Counted from the first letter of the stretch, positions 34,741 to 47,038 are shown. The stretch: DNA of 64,000 bases from Misgurnus anguillicaudatus (GCF_027580225.2 NC_073340.2:35188001-35252000); one strand, 5' to 3'. Notes: generated from the sequence alone by a model not told the origin. A program made the numbers and translations.

Positions 34741-34743
<3 letters not shown>
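33135..34743 (+). mobile_element. Tc1-like element, complete, 1609 bp
   Basis: Inverted ends CAGTCTTGTTCAAAATAA on both sides, with arms matching for about 200 bp (for example TAAGGCTGTGCAATTGGGC and its complement). Both sides have the TA duplication. It sits in a TA run immediately upstream of the gene A leader exon. Gene B has the same flank without the element (58860-58890). Confidence 0.95.
33461..34447 (+). CDS. Tc1/mariner transposase, intact-looking, DD34E
   Basis: Cut-and-paste transposase of 328 residues from the ATG of [12 protein letters not shown]; ten more codons upstream are open, giving 338. The N-terminal helix-turn-helix region (residues about 8-55) is followed by a GRPR-like RRGRKRK. 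Catalytic residues are the Asp of WTDESK, the first Asp of QQDNDPKH and the Glu of [11 protein letters not shown], with exactly 34 residues between the last two. Length equals the usual 330-345, with no stop or frameshift. Regulation is not visible. Whether it is active depends on point substitutions that I cannot judge. Confidence 0.9.
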   Translation: MGRSRHCSEEQRTLIKKLIGEGKTYKEVQKMIGCSAKMISNALKWRAKPERRGRKRKTTIKMDRRITRMAKAQPMITSRMIKDSLELPVSTVTVRRRLCEANLFSRIPRKVPLLKKRHVQKRLQFAKEHINWPKEKWRNILWTDESKIVLLGSKGHRQFVRRPPNSEFKPQYTVKTVKHGGASIMIWACFSYYGVGPIYRIPEIMDQFAYVKILEEVMLPYAEEDMPLKWLFQQDNDPKHTSKRAKSWFQTNKINVMEWPDQSPDLNPIENLWGDIKNAVKPRNVNELWNDVKESWSGITAERCHKLVDSMPHRCQAVLKNCGHTTKY

Positions 34744-34832
<89 letters not shown>

Positions 34833-34837
34833 AATTA

Positions 34838-34879
<42 letters not shown>

Positions 34880-34886
34880 TAATTCA
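34744..34886. repeat. (TA)n microsatellite with a perfect palindrome
   Basis: About 87 bp of TA units, then TTGAATTAGAATATATA and its exact complement flanking another TA run (34830-34886). It could extrude as a cruciform. It lies between the Tc1 element and the duplicated gene A upstream region. Confidence 0.95.
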
Positions 34887-37020
34887 ATTAAAATGTAAAG
34901 TGAAGTAAGGCGTTTGAACCATTTATACGTGTTTTTTTAAGACCAATGATATAGGACCAACTCACTTTTTCTAATTTAGCGCATATGTCTGTTCACTTCA
35001 GGGCTTAAACTCCGTTACGCTCTTTAGCTACAGCCTTGACGCTGCTGCTTCCTCAAAGGTCGCCCTGATTTCACCAAGTAAGATGTGATCCTGGATCAAC
35101 ATTTTTTGTTGATCCTGGATCAACGTTTTAATCAAAGATACCCCAACCTACCCTTAACTTTAACCCTAACCATTTTTAAACCCTCAAAGTAGTGTGAACT
35201 AATAGTTTGAGGGGTATTTTTTAAAAGCCCCTAATCCAATCCTAGACCTAAATCTAACATAAACCCTAATCCAAATCCTGCAATCTTATTGGTTAATGAA
35301 AATGTTGATCCAGGACCAACAATGGTGTTGATCCAGGATCACATCCTACTTGGTGAAATCACATTCACCTTCCTGAAATCATTTAGAGTCCATATAAACT
35401 AAACTCCTTTCCGTGTTTTACTAGCCTATCACTACCATCGCACTCCGCGACACAACAATATAGGCTACGTGGATTTTGTAATACCAATGATATTGGACCA
35501 ACTCACTTTTTTCTAATTTAGCGCATGTGTCTGTTCACTTAAGGGCTTAAACTCCATTACGCATTTTAGCTACAGCCTTGACTTTCACTGCTGCTTCCTC
35601 AAATCATTCAGAGTCCATATAAACTAAACTCCATTCCGTGTTTTTATCACTACTATCGCACTCCGCAACACAATAATGCAATCACAGCTTTTATGCTATA
35701 CAAGCAATTGTTTAATAATAAAAAATATAATAAATAATAAATAATAAAAGAAATGGCATCTACTCCAGTAATGTTTTGGACCAACACACATTTTATTTTG
35801 CTTCCGAGGCGTTTAGACATACACATAATATTAAAAATAATTAAGCACCACAATCGTATTTTGTGTTTGTGTTATTTTGATATCATATTACTTGATTAAA
35901 TATTGTAGCCTAGAAAAAACACTTCACCGTTATTACCAGGTTAGCAGTGTTTTACTTTTGCATATTTATACGATTTCACAATTCGCGCTTTAGCAACACC
36001 ATGTAGGATACAATAACAAAATCTGTATAGTAAAATATCAAGATTAACATTAAAATATAGTTTTTTAAGTCTATGAAAACAAAGAAAAAAAGACATAATC
36101 AACAACACCATCAGAAATATTTACAAAGTTTAAAGAATACAATATAACATGCACTCATAATATTATTGAATGCTGTTATGTGTTAGCAAATGTAAACGCA
36201 TGATTTTCATAGTTTGGTTTGGTTAAAGGTTGGTTACATTAGTGTTCACTTACTGTTTGTCTTCACCATGAGGAAGATTAAGGTCCCAATGATCTTTCTC
36301 CAGTGCGCTCACTCTTTTAAACATTAACAATACTTTCACTTTCAAAATGAGTAAATAGTTATGATATAGTTATAAACCCGTGTTGTGTCTCTCAAACTTT
36401 TCCATTCATGCAGAGTTAAACTAATTCAATACTGCCTCCTAGCTGCAGAACATATACTGGAAAAAACAACAACACACCAACTTTTTTATATACGTCACTA
36501 CTTTCGTCATTATTTTATGCTGGTCTTTGATGGATTTTTCAGTAGGGATATCATTATTTTTCCTTTAAATTAACTTGTAATGTAAAGCAAACTGCTTGCT
36601 TGCAGTAAATATATTCATCATATTTGAGCACCTAAACATATATGGGATGTAAAATTAAGGTTGTTATCTCAGTATGATCAGGGGTGTATTCTAGAAAGCA
36701 CTTTCTTTCTCTGTCGGTTCCAAAACACAATTTAAGAGTTAGTTGTGTCAACCCAAATCAAACACACTTGCATTCATTTGTGTTATCCCTCATTGCGCAG
36801 GTTATAAAATAAGAAGCATTTTCAGATACCAATAAAGAGTTTTACAACCTCCTTCACATTATATAGGCTACAGGCCATGCATTTATCAGACACACCTGTC
36901 ACTGTCACTGTCATCATTTCTTGCCATCTTTGCAAAAAGCTGTGATTTTTTTACCTGGCTTTGAGTGACTGATTGACAGAAATACGTCTCATAAGCTCAG
37001 TGTTGTATAGATCAGTTTCA
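34887..37020 (-). other. Gene A upstream region, duplicated at 58880-60700
   Basis: Long near-identical stretches match the gene B upstream (for example ATTGGACCAACTCACTTTTTT, CAAGCAATTGTTTAATAATA, GGTTGGTTACATTAGTGTTC). Within this copy a segment at about 34930-35065 is tandemly repeated at 35480-35640 (CCAATGATA, GCGCATRTGTCTGTTCACTT). Any receptor promoter should be here. No coding region is seen. Confidence 0.7.
35067..35361. mobile_element. MITE with TGATTTCACCAAGTA ends
   Basis: TGATTTCACCAAGTAAGATG at the left and CATCCTACTTGGTGAAATCA at the right, plus inverted GATCCTGGATCAAC motifs. Absent from the gene B copy of the region. Confidence 0.85.
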
Positions 37021-37228
37021 ATGTTTCAGTCGTTCATTAAAATAAATCGGTTCGCCTATTTAGCGGAAATATACACGCGTTGTGTAGCTATAAATCCCAG
37101 TTGGACATCGCAAAACATTTGTGTAAACGAGACGGAAAACATTTCCTCGCTACGATATGATATGGTCTTGCTGCGACCTTTTACCGTCCTGTATCCATTT
37201 TTGATCAATACGCGCATGAGCGCGCGGG

Positions 37229-37230
<2 letters not shown>

Positions 37231-37276
<46 letters not shown>
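37231..37276. repeat. (GA)n microsatellite
   Basis: About 22 GA units. ORFs crossing it on both strands are artefacts. Confidence 0.95.
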
Positions 37277-37279
<3 letters not shown>

Positions 37280-39046
37280 GATACTGCAGATACTGGCCGT
37301 TTCTCAATCCAAAGGCGGATGCCTGCGTGTCGCATATGTGCAGGGTGCATGGGGTAGACTGGGTACAGTTGAGACACTTTTTCATTTTGATTTTTCACAC
37401 AAAATAGAACTTCCACATGACATGCCACATGACATTAGCTTCCCAGCAAGCAATTTTGCGGCTAATAGACGTCTAGTAGCCGTCTAAACACCCCCCTGAC
37501 GTCTAGGCTAAAACAAGGCTAATTTTGGGCTGTCAGTGAAAATCTAGTAGACGTCTATCATAGCCCAAGAATAGACTAGTCATCAAATAGACGGCTACTA
37601 AACGTCTACATATATACGTCTAATAGACGGTGAATGTGGGTCTAGGCTAATAAAAGGCTAATTTTGGGCTGTCAGTGAAAATCTAGTAGACGTCTATCAT
37701 AGCCCAAGAATAGACTAGACGTTAAATAGACGGCTATTAAATGACTACACGTGTGTGTCTAATAAACAACAAAAGAATGGCTAAAGAATTCTTTTTAATC
37801 CATTAAAAAAGGTTCTCATAAACATGTAATCATGCAATTTATTACAAGAAATATTGTTAATACAATAGAAATTCAGATAAGACAAAATGAAAAACTACTT
37901 TTAACAAAAAGAATAAAAACACTAACAAAATAAAAGCATAAATAACAAAATAAAATTTTAAAAATGAAATAACATCTAAACATTAACAAACTATCTTCAG
38001 TTCACTTCAACTTATTAATTGTAGTAATTTCTATACCCCCCCCCCCCCCCGTCCTCCCTGGTGCCTGTTTGAAATGCCCCCATTGCATCCTTCCCTTCCA
38101 GTTCTGTTGCTGCTGGGAAGTTGTTCAACACAGCATCTGCCAAATATGAAAAGAATGCATGAGACAAGTATTTTTGCTTTATATTAAATGTGATAGTCAT
38201 TCTCTTTGGAAAAAGTCATATATAAATATTGACAGGTCAACAACAGTAATCATATCGTTCTCATTACTACAAACACAAGTGCATGTTTCTCTGCTTGTGT
38301 TTAATGACATTCTGGAACTAGCAAAAGAGGCTTAAAGGCAGGGTATCTGATTTTGATCCAGAAACATTTTAGTTATGCTGGTTAAAAGTCTCCTCAAGTC
38401 TTGATAGCAATCACTATGTTAAGTTGTTTGAATGTGTATTTTTATATATTTGTGTCATCTGTAAAAGGCGTAGGACCAAAAAACATTCAACAAATCATTG
38501 AACCCCGACCGAATGCAATATTTGGACATGGGCCAGTTACCGGTTTAAAGGTATACCGAGATTTTCAGAGTCAAGGTTTTAAAAACCACATACCGTTTTC
38601 AATGTATGAACTGTGTTTACACAAGTGAATTAAATCATGTAATTGAATTCATGTTTACATTTACAACTGAAAGAATATTATCATTTAAAGGCTTTATTTT
38701 AAACTGGCATAAATGTTGTTTGTTGTTTAAAAATAAAATGTATTGTGTCCAGTTGAAAAGTTGATGTTTTAATACGCAGACATTTGAAAATAACACATTT
38801 TAGTGTCACAATGGCAATACCGTAACACCGTGGTATTTTTGCTTATGGTTATCATCCAGAATCTCATTCCGGCCCATGCCTAATTGGACGCATTAAATTT
38901 TTGCCCCTCTTCTGTGAACGTGTTTTGCATGCCACTTCACACCCTGTTCACGCTCTGTAAAAATAGGGAGAATCGAATAAACTTTCCTGCTGAATTGACA
39001 CAGGAGCTACAAAACGAAAAACATTTTGAAACAACAAAAAAAAAAA

Positions 39047-39165
39047 AACATCTGGATGAGCAAAGAGCAAAAACCCAAATTAACATTGGTAACTTCACTG
39101 CTTTTCCGCAAGATGGAAACAGCTACAGGTCTGAAAGGGTCGTTGAAGTGTTTCTTTTGGAAAGG
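39047..39165 (+). pseudogene. Possible ORF fragment within the 4-kb element
   Basis: Encodes HLDEQRAKTQINIGNFTAF and VVEVFLLER before a donor-like AAAG/GTAGGT. The pattern TQINIG...VFLLER resembles, from memory, N-terminal ORFs found in fish DNA transposons. Too short and diverged for a firm assignment. Confidence 0.25.
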
Positions 39166-39448
39166 TAGGTATGCAGTGTGATTCTATTTTGATGGATTCA
39201 GATTGTATTTTAATGAAACATGTTGCTTATGTAGTTTGTGTTCCTTTACGAATTAGTGCAATGATATTTATCTTTTCAAATTTCTAAACGTGCTGCATTT
39301 AATTCGGATAAAAAACAGTTGTTTATGTTGGTTATTTTGGTAATGTTATTCACTTTGTCAGTCTTACTGGATAATGAGATAGGAGTGTGCTTCTGGTTGG
39401 TGCGTGTAGGCTAAAGTTAGTATTTTTCAAAATCAAATACCCTGCCCT

Positions 39449-39861
39449 TTAAAGGAATAGTCTACCCTTTTGCCATATTAAACTATGTTATTACCTCAAC
39501 TTAGACAAATTAATACATATCTATCTTTTTTCAATGCGTGTACTGTATAGCGCGTCGTGAATGTGTTAGCATTTAGCCTAGACCCATTCATTCCTATGGT
39601 ACCAAACAGGGAAGCCACCAAACACTTCAGTGTTTTCCCTATTTAAAGAATGTTACATGAGGAGTTATACCAGTAAGTATGGTGCCACAAAATAAAACTT
39701 TTTTTTGGTACCATAGGAATGAATGGGGCTAGGCTAAATGCGAACACATTAACAACACACTGTGCAGTGCACGCATTGAAAAAAGATAGGTATGTATTAA
39801 TTCGTCTAGGTTGAGGTAATAACATAGTTTAATATGGCAAAAGGGTAGACTATTCCTTTAA
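39449..39861. mobile_element. Palindromic MITE with TTAAAGGAATAGTCTACCC ends, copy 1
   Basis: Inverted arms of about 180 bp (TTATTACCTCAACTTAGAC; GTTAGCATTTAGCCTAG). Further copies are at 46355-46799 and 58300-58622. Confidence 0.9.
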
Positions 39862-41496
39862 GATGCCAAGCATAAAATATTCACAATACAATCTTATGGA
39901 CATAAAACAACTAAACAATATTGTATGGGTGAGTTAACTGTTGTATCGGCAAAGAGTAATTTAATCTGGGGCTTTTAATATTTAGAAAATATTAAGGCAG
40001 TACCGGACTGTCGTCAATTACACCTCACATAGCCTAATGTCATATTAAAAGTATTATTTTGTGAAACACCATTCAGCCTAAAACTACATACAAACACACT
40101 TACCTTTAATAACTGAGAACTGATGTTTTTTCAAATGCTTGCTTCTGCAGTGGACCACCACCATTCATGTTGAACTTTGAAATTAATGAATTTTATGGAA
40201 CTCTAAAATACAAAAGATAATGTCATTAACATTTGCAGACTTACATATATTTTTGATTTTTTGTGACCACATGAAGGACTGCGTTGACACCACAATGTCT
40301 TATTAATATTGCATGTTTATAGAATTTACCTGTCCAGCATTCTTCCGGCACGGTCTCTCAAGTTTCTCCCTCCAGTTTCACACAGCTTTGACGCCTGAAT
40401 AGCACATGCCTATGTCAGTAATTGTACAGTATTGTATGCTTCAGTGTACAAGTGTTTACCAACCTTTAAGGCTAATGCCCACTGACCTGCAAGTTTTCCC
40501 TCACTAACACAATAAAAATCTTTTTTCCAACAAACTGAAGGCCTGTGAGTTAAATCCATATGGAAAAATAGCTTTCCCCCACAATCTATCTGTGTATAGA
40601 TAATTGTAAAGCATAACTGCCTACATTACTGTATGTAAGCAACACAGTGATAACTTAGCTAAGTTACTGCTGTTACTAAAAAGCAGCCTACAAATCACTT
40701 ATGTAAATCTTCAGTGTAACGTTACATAGACTCATTTACCTCCACTATTTTATTACATTGCAGGTTGTACTGTTTAGGTTTTATAAAACATGGGTTACTT
40801 ACTTTAACGTAAAGTTACCCGCAAGAATGTCGCGATTCCAACAACAAATAAAGTAAATACATTTTAAACACATGTAAAATAAAATAATAAAAAACACTTA
40901 CAAGACCAAACGAGTGTGGAAGATTGCTTTCCTCTTGGCTGCTCGCTGGTTGGTGTTGTTGATTTTCAAACACCGGAAATCTTTCTCGCGAGATTTGGCC
41001 TCGTGTTTGTGTACTGCAGCTGCCATCTAGCGGTTCGGAGTTGTAACTGGATTTTGTATATCAATAATGAATGTTATGCGTGACAGCAGATATTCAGATA
41101 AGATAAATAAAACCAAACATCTTGAATTCACTGGTGTCTTTGCATGCCTGATGAAATATCATACATCTTGCAAGTTATTTTGGCAAAAACAAAATTTTAT
41201 TAAATTCAAGGTTATTCTGGGCTAAACATGGTTTGTTCGTAGTCGGTCTATTTATGAGCTAAATAGTGGCTATGTACGACGGTGCATAAAACACTTTAAA
41301 GAAATTAAACAAACCTTGTAATCGCTGTTAACTTTGCTTACATGATGAAATAGCATACATCTCACAAATTATTTTGTCAAAAACCACATGTAACCAAATT
41401 AAAGTTTATTTGGGCTAGATATGGGCAAGGCACAGCCCGGCTATATCGGGTCTATACTGAAACGAGACGTTGAAATGACGGCTATTGCTTGCTGGG

Positions 41497-42283
41497 TTGT
41501 AGACTAAGATATCAATCAATACCCATACGTAGTTTATATTTCCCTGATATTTCCACAATTAGCTCATAAAAATAAAGTGCTTTTGTCTCAACGTTGTCTC
41601 AATTGTACCTATATATGTGGTACAGTTGAGACACCCATTATTAATGATGTAAAGGTAACTAACCGTTCATTGCAAATAAATAAATAAAGACAAATAAAAA
41701 AATAACAATTGGGCAACATGTTTGTTTATTAATCCATTAAAATTCATTCATTTTATTTTAATTAGCACTGGTTAAAATGTATAAAACAGGAACAAGATAT
41801 TTCATGAACTTCAAGATATTGCAACAGTACAAATGGAAACATATTCCAGTAACAACACTTACAATTACAATGTCAAAATTAACAGTAACCAACAAAGGAA
41901 AAAACTGATTTGGGTGTCACTTTCTCAATTATTTTATGCATTTCTGTAGATTTTGCAATAACCATGCATTACACAATGCCATGAAATATGCCAGTTTTTC
42001 AGAATAACGTTTGTGATGATATCAGTTAGGTTTAACAGTCACATAAGGACAATAAGCTATTCATCGTGGAGTGTGCATGGTGAAGTGGAAAATCTTTGGA
42101 TCGGAGATGCGTCCATGGTTCAAATTTCCCACGATCAAAGAGGACACTAATACGCATATGCACAGCAAAAATCACAACTTGTGTTTGCTGCGCACAAGTT
42201 ATTTAAGGTTTCTCAACTGTGCCTATGTCTCCAACCCTATATCACGAAATTATACCTACAGGCATGTATGGAAACCAGTCTAC
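41497..42283. other. No gene seen
   Basis: AT-rich. TACAGTTGAGACAC near 41622 repeats a motif at 37363 on the other side of the 4-kb element, suggesting both belong to one interrupted repeat. Confidence 0.4.
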
Positions 42284-44311
42284 TGTCACACAAGTCGGAG
42301 CGGACCCGAGATTGCCAAAGGGTCACGCCCCTTTCTAGTTTCCACCTCGAGGAGGTTCCCAAAGCCACCCCAATGACCAGATAGACAGAGTAAACTACGT
42401 TTAAAATAAATCTTTATTTAAATATTAAAAATAAAGGGAAAAGGGGGAAAGGCAAATTAAAACAACTCTTCTCCTTGTTCCCAGGACTGGACCCTGTGGG
42501 ACGCAGGGAATGGAACCCCTGTGTAGGGGCTTTTCATCTCTCTTCACAGACATGCTGAAAGCTGAGGTAAGTTACACTTCATATGCATACATGATACACA
42601 GACTGGGGCTTTTCGTGCCTCTTCACAGGCGTGCTGAAAGCATAGGTTATACTTTATATGCATACGTGGTACACAGACTGGGGCTTTTCGTGTCTCTTCA
42701 CATGCGTGCTAAAAGCAGAGGTAAGTTATACTCAATAGGCATACGTGATACACAGACTGGGGTTTTCCATGTCTCTTCACAGGCGTGCTGAAAGCAGAGG
42801 TAAGTTATACTCAATAGGCATACGTGATACACAGACTGGGGCTTTCCATGTCTCTTCACAGGTGTGCTGAAAGCAGAGGTAAGTTATACTCAATAGGCAT
42901 ACATGATACACAGACTGGGGCTTTTCGTGTCTCTTCACAGGCGTGCTGAAAGCAGAGGTAAGTTATACTTCATGGGCACTCGGGATATCATACCTCACCC
43001 AACGCTTCCCCCGGGGGCGGTGGACTTACAGGGCCACGGCGGACAGGGCATGCGGGGCCGAACGCTTCCCTAGCTCTCCCTCTCTTTTCTGGTCCCAGGG
43101 ATGCTGAGCAGGGGCGAACTTTCTGAAGAGGCTTCGCACACAGGTGGTTAATATGAATAGCTGCACACAGCAATGGCCTTCGGCCCAAACGGTAAATACA
43201 CGTAGATTACTCACTCTGGTACACAATGTGTTTCACCACCGCCCTCTCTCAGGTTCGGCGATGGTTAAACTGGTCACACTGAAGATCCTAGTAGTTGTTT
43301 CCCCTCGCTTGCACTGGTCAATACTCGACGTGTTGTTGCTCTCACACGGGGTCTCTGGGCTAGGGCAGCCTCTATCTTTAAAGCACTGCACTGCAAGCTT
43401 TAGTGTACATACACAAAATAAAAGTCAAGACTCACCCACAGCATCGCACACACACACTTCGTGAACTAAGGATATGGCCTGCTTGGTCCCAGGTTTCCCA
43501 TGCGGCTCGTCGGGCGTGATTTCCAACACAAAGGAAAGGTGGTTAGGGTTTATCGTGGATCTTTTGTCCGTTCCCACTATGCGTCCATCGGCTCACCCAC
43601 ACTTCTTTCACCAGTGGGGCCGACGCTATATAATAACACTCACAACACACTTCAAACAATTCCTCCTTCTCAATGTTTGTACGTTACTCACATGTCAGCA
43701 TATCAGCGAATCCATACTGTTTATCCTCCTTTACCCAGTTGCGTAATACATCGATTTCCTTTTCACCCAGTCACCTTCAATATGAATTCCTCCTAGCTGG
43801 AACGATTTATAGTCTTCCACTTCTTTTTCCCAAGGGAATGGCTTCGTCACACACCAGCCTACAACGCAGCCGAACACAGCACAACAGAGAAGCACACTCC
43901 GGTGTAATGCTCCTTTAACTCTCTCCCAGCTCCGTCCTTTTCGCCTCTCTTGGCTGCCGCACTCTTTCCTTTCGCTATAAGCGCTTCGCGGATCAACGGC
44001 GCCCTCCGGCTCCTCCAGGGACGGAGCGTGGGGTTTGGACTGCCCTAGGCAGAAAGGAGCACACGTCCGAAAACAACTCTTCTCGTTTGTGCTTCTTTGG
44101 ACCTTTTTATGTGTCTTGTCTCTATTCCCTCCTCCAATCATGAGTTGCCAGCTTAATTCGCCACACCTGTTGCTCGTTTACCCCTAATCTACATTGTCAG
44201 GGAGACCAGGAAGTACAAATGATTAGAAATCGGGTCCGGGCGGAAACCATCTTCAGGCGGAACCAATCTCTGCCACTTTTGGTTCCGCCCTTCAATAGTC
44301 ACCCTGTGACA
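42284..44311. mobile_element. TGTCAC...GTGACA element, 2028 bp (long solo-LTR-like)
   Basis: Begins TGTCACACAAG and ends CCCTGTGACA, with CTAC duplicated at 42280-42283 and 44312-44315. TG...CA ends with a 4-bp duplication fit a solo LTR, read on the minus strand. There AATAAAGATTTATTT near the end could be the polyadenylation signal. Sequence at both ends (CCACCTCGAGGAGGT; TTTTGGTTCCGCCC) is shared with 44601-46354. No protein domains found; ORFs inside are unsupported. Confidence 0.6.
42510..42990 (+). repeat. Six tandem units of about 79 bp
   Basis: Each contains CTCTTCACAG, a 17-base segment GCGTGCTGAAAGCAGAG, then GTAAGTTATAC, followed by CATACGTGATACACAGACTG. Most units thus show a consensus acceptor, microexon-sized segment and donor on the plus strand. 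Splicing is unproven and may be chance plus duplication. Confidence 0.85.
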
Positions 44312-44600
44312 CTACCCTACTATATGTCATCATGACTGGTTTATTCAAGTTAACTGAGCATTACATTCGCAAGTCTTGAGCATATTACAACAATTTACTA
44401 TTAACTAAAAATAAAAGGCAACTTTATAATTGTTAATAGACAGTCTTTATAACGTATGCAGTCTAGAAATGCGACCTCAGGAGGCTGCAGCTGTTGGATT
44501 GAGAAACGGCCACTGTGCTCAGTTTGGAGAGTGCGCAGGTGCTGGGCTCTCTGCTCGTTCTCTCCTGCAGTCATCAATATTATCACTCCTTTAAAGAAAA

Positions 44601-46354
44601 TGTCACGGGCCTGAGCGGACCACGGACTACGTGAGTCACGCTCTTACCAAAGTTCCACCTCGAGGAGGTCCCCAAAGCACCCCAATGACCAGACAAACAA
44701 GAGATGAGTGAAATATTTAAAGGGAAACTTTACTTAAATTAATTAAAATCAGAAAAGGGGAAATGGAAAGGGAATCTAAAAACTTCTCTCTCCCTCAGGG
44801 GGAACTACGGGCCAGGGGGCGTTGGAGAGGGAGAAGCCTAGTTCCAGGAGATCTGGGGATAGCAGGGCAGATGAAGATCTTGTCAGGATCATAACTGGTG
44901 CACACAGAGCGAAGCCAGCGACAAAATGGAATGTTGCCTACGGCAATGTAGCGACTCCCAGGGGATTCTACAGGCACTGGTCTTTTCCTAAGAAGAACAG
45001 ACGTCAAGGACACGACACCACACTGCAAGCTTAGTCTACTCACGTCAGACGATCACTCAGGCACTACACAGCACACACTCTAGTGAATGAATATGGTCTG
45101 TTCTCTTCCGTTGGCACAAACCAGCGCTGGACAAGGGGAGGGAGATCTTATTGGTTATGCTGACGAGGTCCCAACCAAGCTCGGAGGCTTCGCTGGCCAC
45201 TGCCTGTAGACACACTTGAATCCCGGCTCGCCCACCCGCTTCACACTTGGTGGGGCCGATAAGACGACAAAGCACACACTCCTTCGATATTGTACGATCG
45301 TCATATGCACATATCTGAGATTACTCACGGCTCCGTTGTCTCTGTTCAACACACTCGACTCCCGGCTCGCCCACCCGCTTCACACTCGGTGGGGCCGCTA
45401 AGAGGGCAAAACACACACTCCCTTAATGTTGTGCAGTCGTCATATACACATATCTGAGATTACTCACGGCTCCGTTGTCTCTGTTCACACGCTCGATTCC
45501 CGGCTCGCCCACCTGATTCACACTTAGTGGGCCCGCTAAGAAGGTGAAACACACACTCCTTTAATGTGGTACAGTCGTCATATGCACGTATGTGAGGTTA
45601 CTCACGGCTCTGTTGTCTCTGATCAGCACCTCGACTCCCGGCTCACCCACCCGCTTCACATTCGGTGGGGCCGCTAAGAAGGCAAAACACACACTCCTTT
45701 AATGTTGTGCAGTCGTCATCGTATCTGAGATTACTCACGGCTCGGTTGATCCACAATCGTCGGCTCCTCCCTCTCTAGGAGTACCTAGAGAGTGTTGTCA
45801 ACACGATAGGTGCGATTCGCCCGGACTGTTGTCCACACACAGCGGTAATCCAATGTTCAAAACAGATTCAAAGTTTCCAATGCTCACCCGTTTGTTGTCT
45901 CAAACGATGTTCTCTTTCTTACAGGTCTCCAACACTTGTCCACCGTTATCTCCTCTCGCAACAACTCAGCACAAACACTTCAACTTCCTACGACCAACCA
46001 CGCCGTCCTTTCTCCCAGACCAGCCCCGCACTCTTTCCGCCCGCTGCCTAGCGGTTCCCGGATCAGCGGGGCCTGCAGTCTCTTCAGCGGCTGGTGGTTG
46101 TTGTGCTGCCTAAGGCAGAAGTTGACTCGCCCGAAATCGCCGCCCTTACTGCTTCTTCAGCTCACCTTTTATCTCCCTATCAATCATAGGGACCGCCCAG
46201 TTAATGATCGCTCGCTCATTTGTGCACCTGTGATGAATTAAGCCTTGGTGTAGTTGCCATGGAGAACCAGGAAGTAAACGGGTGTTTAAAAAATTTGGTC
46301 CGGGCGGAACCTCTCCTCTCCATTTTTGGTTCCGCCCTAAGTCACTCCGTGACA
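44601..46354. mobile_element. TGTCACGG...CCGTGACA element, 1754 bp, relative of 42284-44311
   Basis: Perfect 8-bp inverted ends, AAAA on both sides, and shared terminal modules with the neighbour (CCACCTCGAGGAGGTCCCC; GTCCGGGCGGAACC). It is inserted into the left tip of a palindromic MITE (TTTAAAGAAAA before it, AAAACACTAC after). Confidence 0.65.
45200..45740. repeat. Four tandem units of about 139 bp
   Basis: CCCGGCTCGCCCACCCGCTT recurs at about 45223, 45362, 45501 and 45638, each followed by GTGGGGCCGCTAAGA-like sequence and ACTCACGGCTC. This is unrelated to the 79-bp array in the sister element. Confidence 0.85.
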
Positions 46355-46799
46355 AAAACACTACAGTTTTTCAATATTTTACTATGTTTTTACCTCAACT
46401 TAAACAAATGAATACATCTTTATTCAATGTGTCCACTTATCTTTGTACAGCGCGTTGTTAATGTGTTAGCATTTAGCCTAGCCCCATTAATTCAATTAAG
46501 CAGATAAAAATATTTTTATCTGCTTAAAAAATCTCCCCGTTTTATTTTGTGCCACCATACTTACTCATGTAACAGTCTTTAAATAGAGAAAAAACATGGA
46601 AGTGTTTGGTGGCTTCTAAATTCATCCCTGTTTGGATCCTAAGGAATGAATGGGGCTAGGCTAAATGCTAACACATTCACAACGCGCTGTAAAAACATCA
46701 AGTGCATGCATTGAATAAAGATAGATATGTATTCATTAAGTCTAAGTTGAGGTAAGAACATAGCAAAATATTAAAAAACGGTGGTGTTTTCCTTTAATT
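46355..46799. mobile_element. Palindromic MITE (TTAAAGGAAAACAC type), copy 2
   Basis: Arms ATTTAGCCTAGCCCCATT and AATGGGGCTAGGCTAAAT; same family as 39449-39861. Its first bases are at 44591-44600, separated by the 1754-bp element. Confidence 0.8.
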
Positions 46800-46849
46800 A
46801 CATTAAAGGAACAAAAAAGACACTGTCAGGACAAACATTTGTTTTGGCG

Positions 46850-47038
46850 GCCGCTAAAAAATAAATGCAGGGTGTTTACTGCATTAAACAAAACTTTTTA
46901 ATATTTTTTATTTGTATTCTATTTTATAATCATTTAAATAACAATAAAACCATTTGTAAGCTGTGGCGGGCCAGATAAAATGAGGGGGCGGGCCGTGTTT
47001 GTCCAGTGGGCTTTTGGGCTTTGAGTTTGACACCCCTG
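46850..47038. mobile_element. hAT-like right-end fragment
   Basis: Ends GAGTTTGACACCCCTG, the complement of the CAGGGGTGTCAAACTC end typical of abundant hAT elements. The left end is not found. Confidence 0.5.

Larger units (their letters stand above)
37442..41496. mobile_element. 4-kb DNA element with CCCAGCAAGC ends
   Basis: CCCAGCAAGCAATTTTGCGG at the left and GGCTATTGCTTGCTGGG at the right are inverted. The left subterminal region holds two tandem copies of about 140 bp (AATCTAGTAGACGTCTATCA, AGCCCAAGAATAGACTAG). A second copy fragment lies at 8910. It contains nested repeats (39449-39861). No full transposase is recognised. A poly-C tract of about 18 lies at 38034-38050. Confidence 0.65.

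Noticed and set aside
42071..42384. ORFs at the left edge of the 2028-bp element
   Set aside because: They cross the element boundary and show no domain or splice support.
43731..44141. A 136-codon minus-strand ORF
   Set aside because: It lies in a TGTCAC element with no protein domain; composition and position suggest chance.
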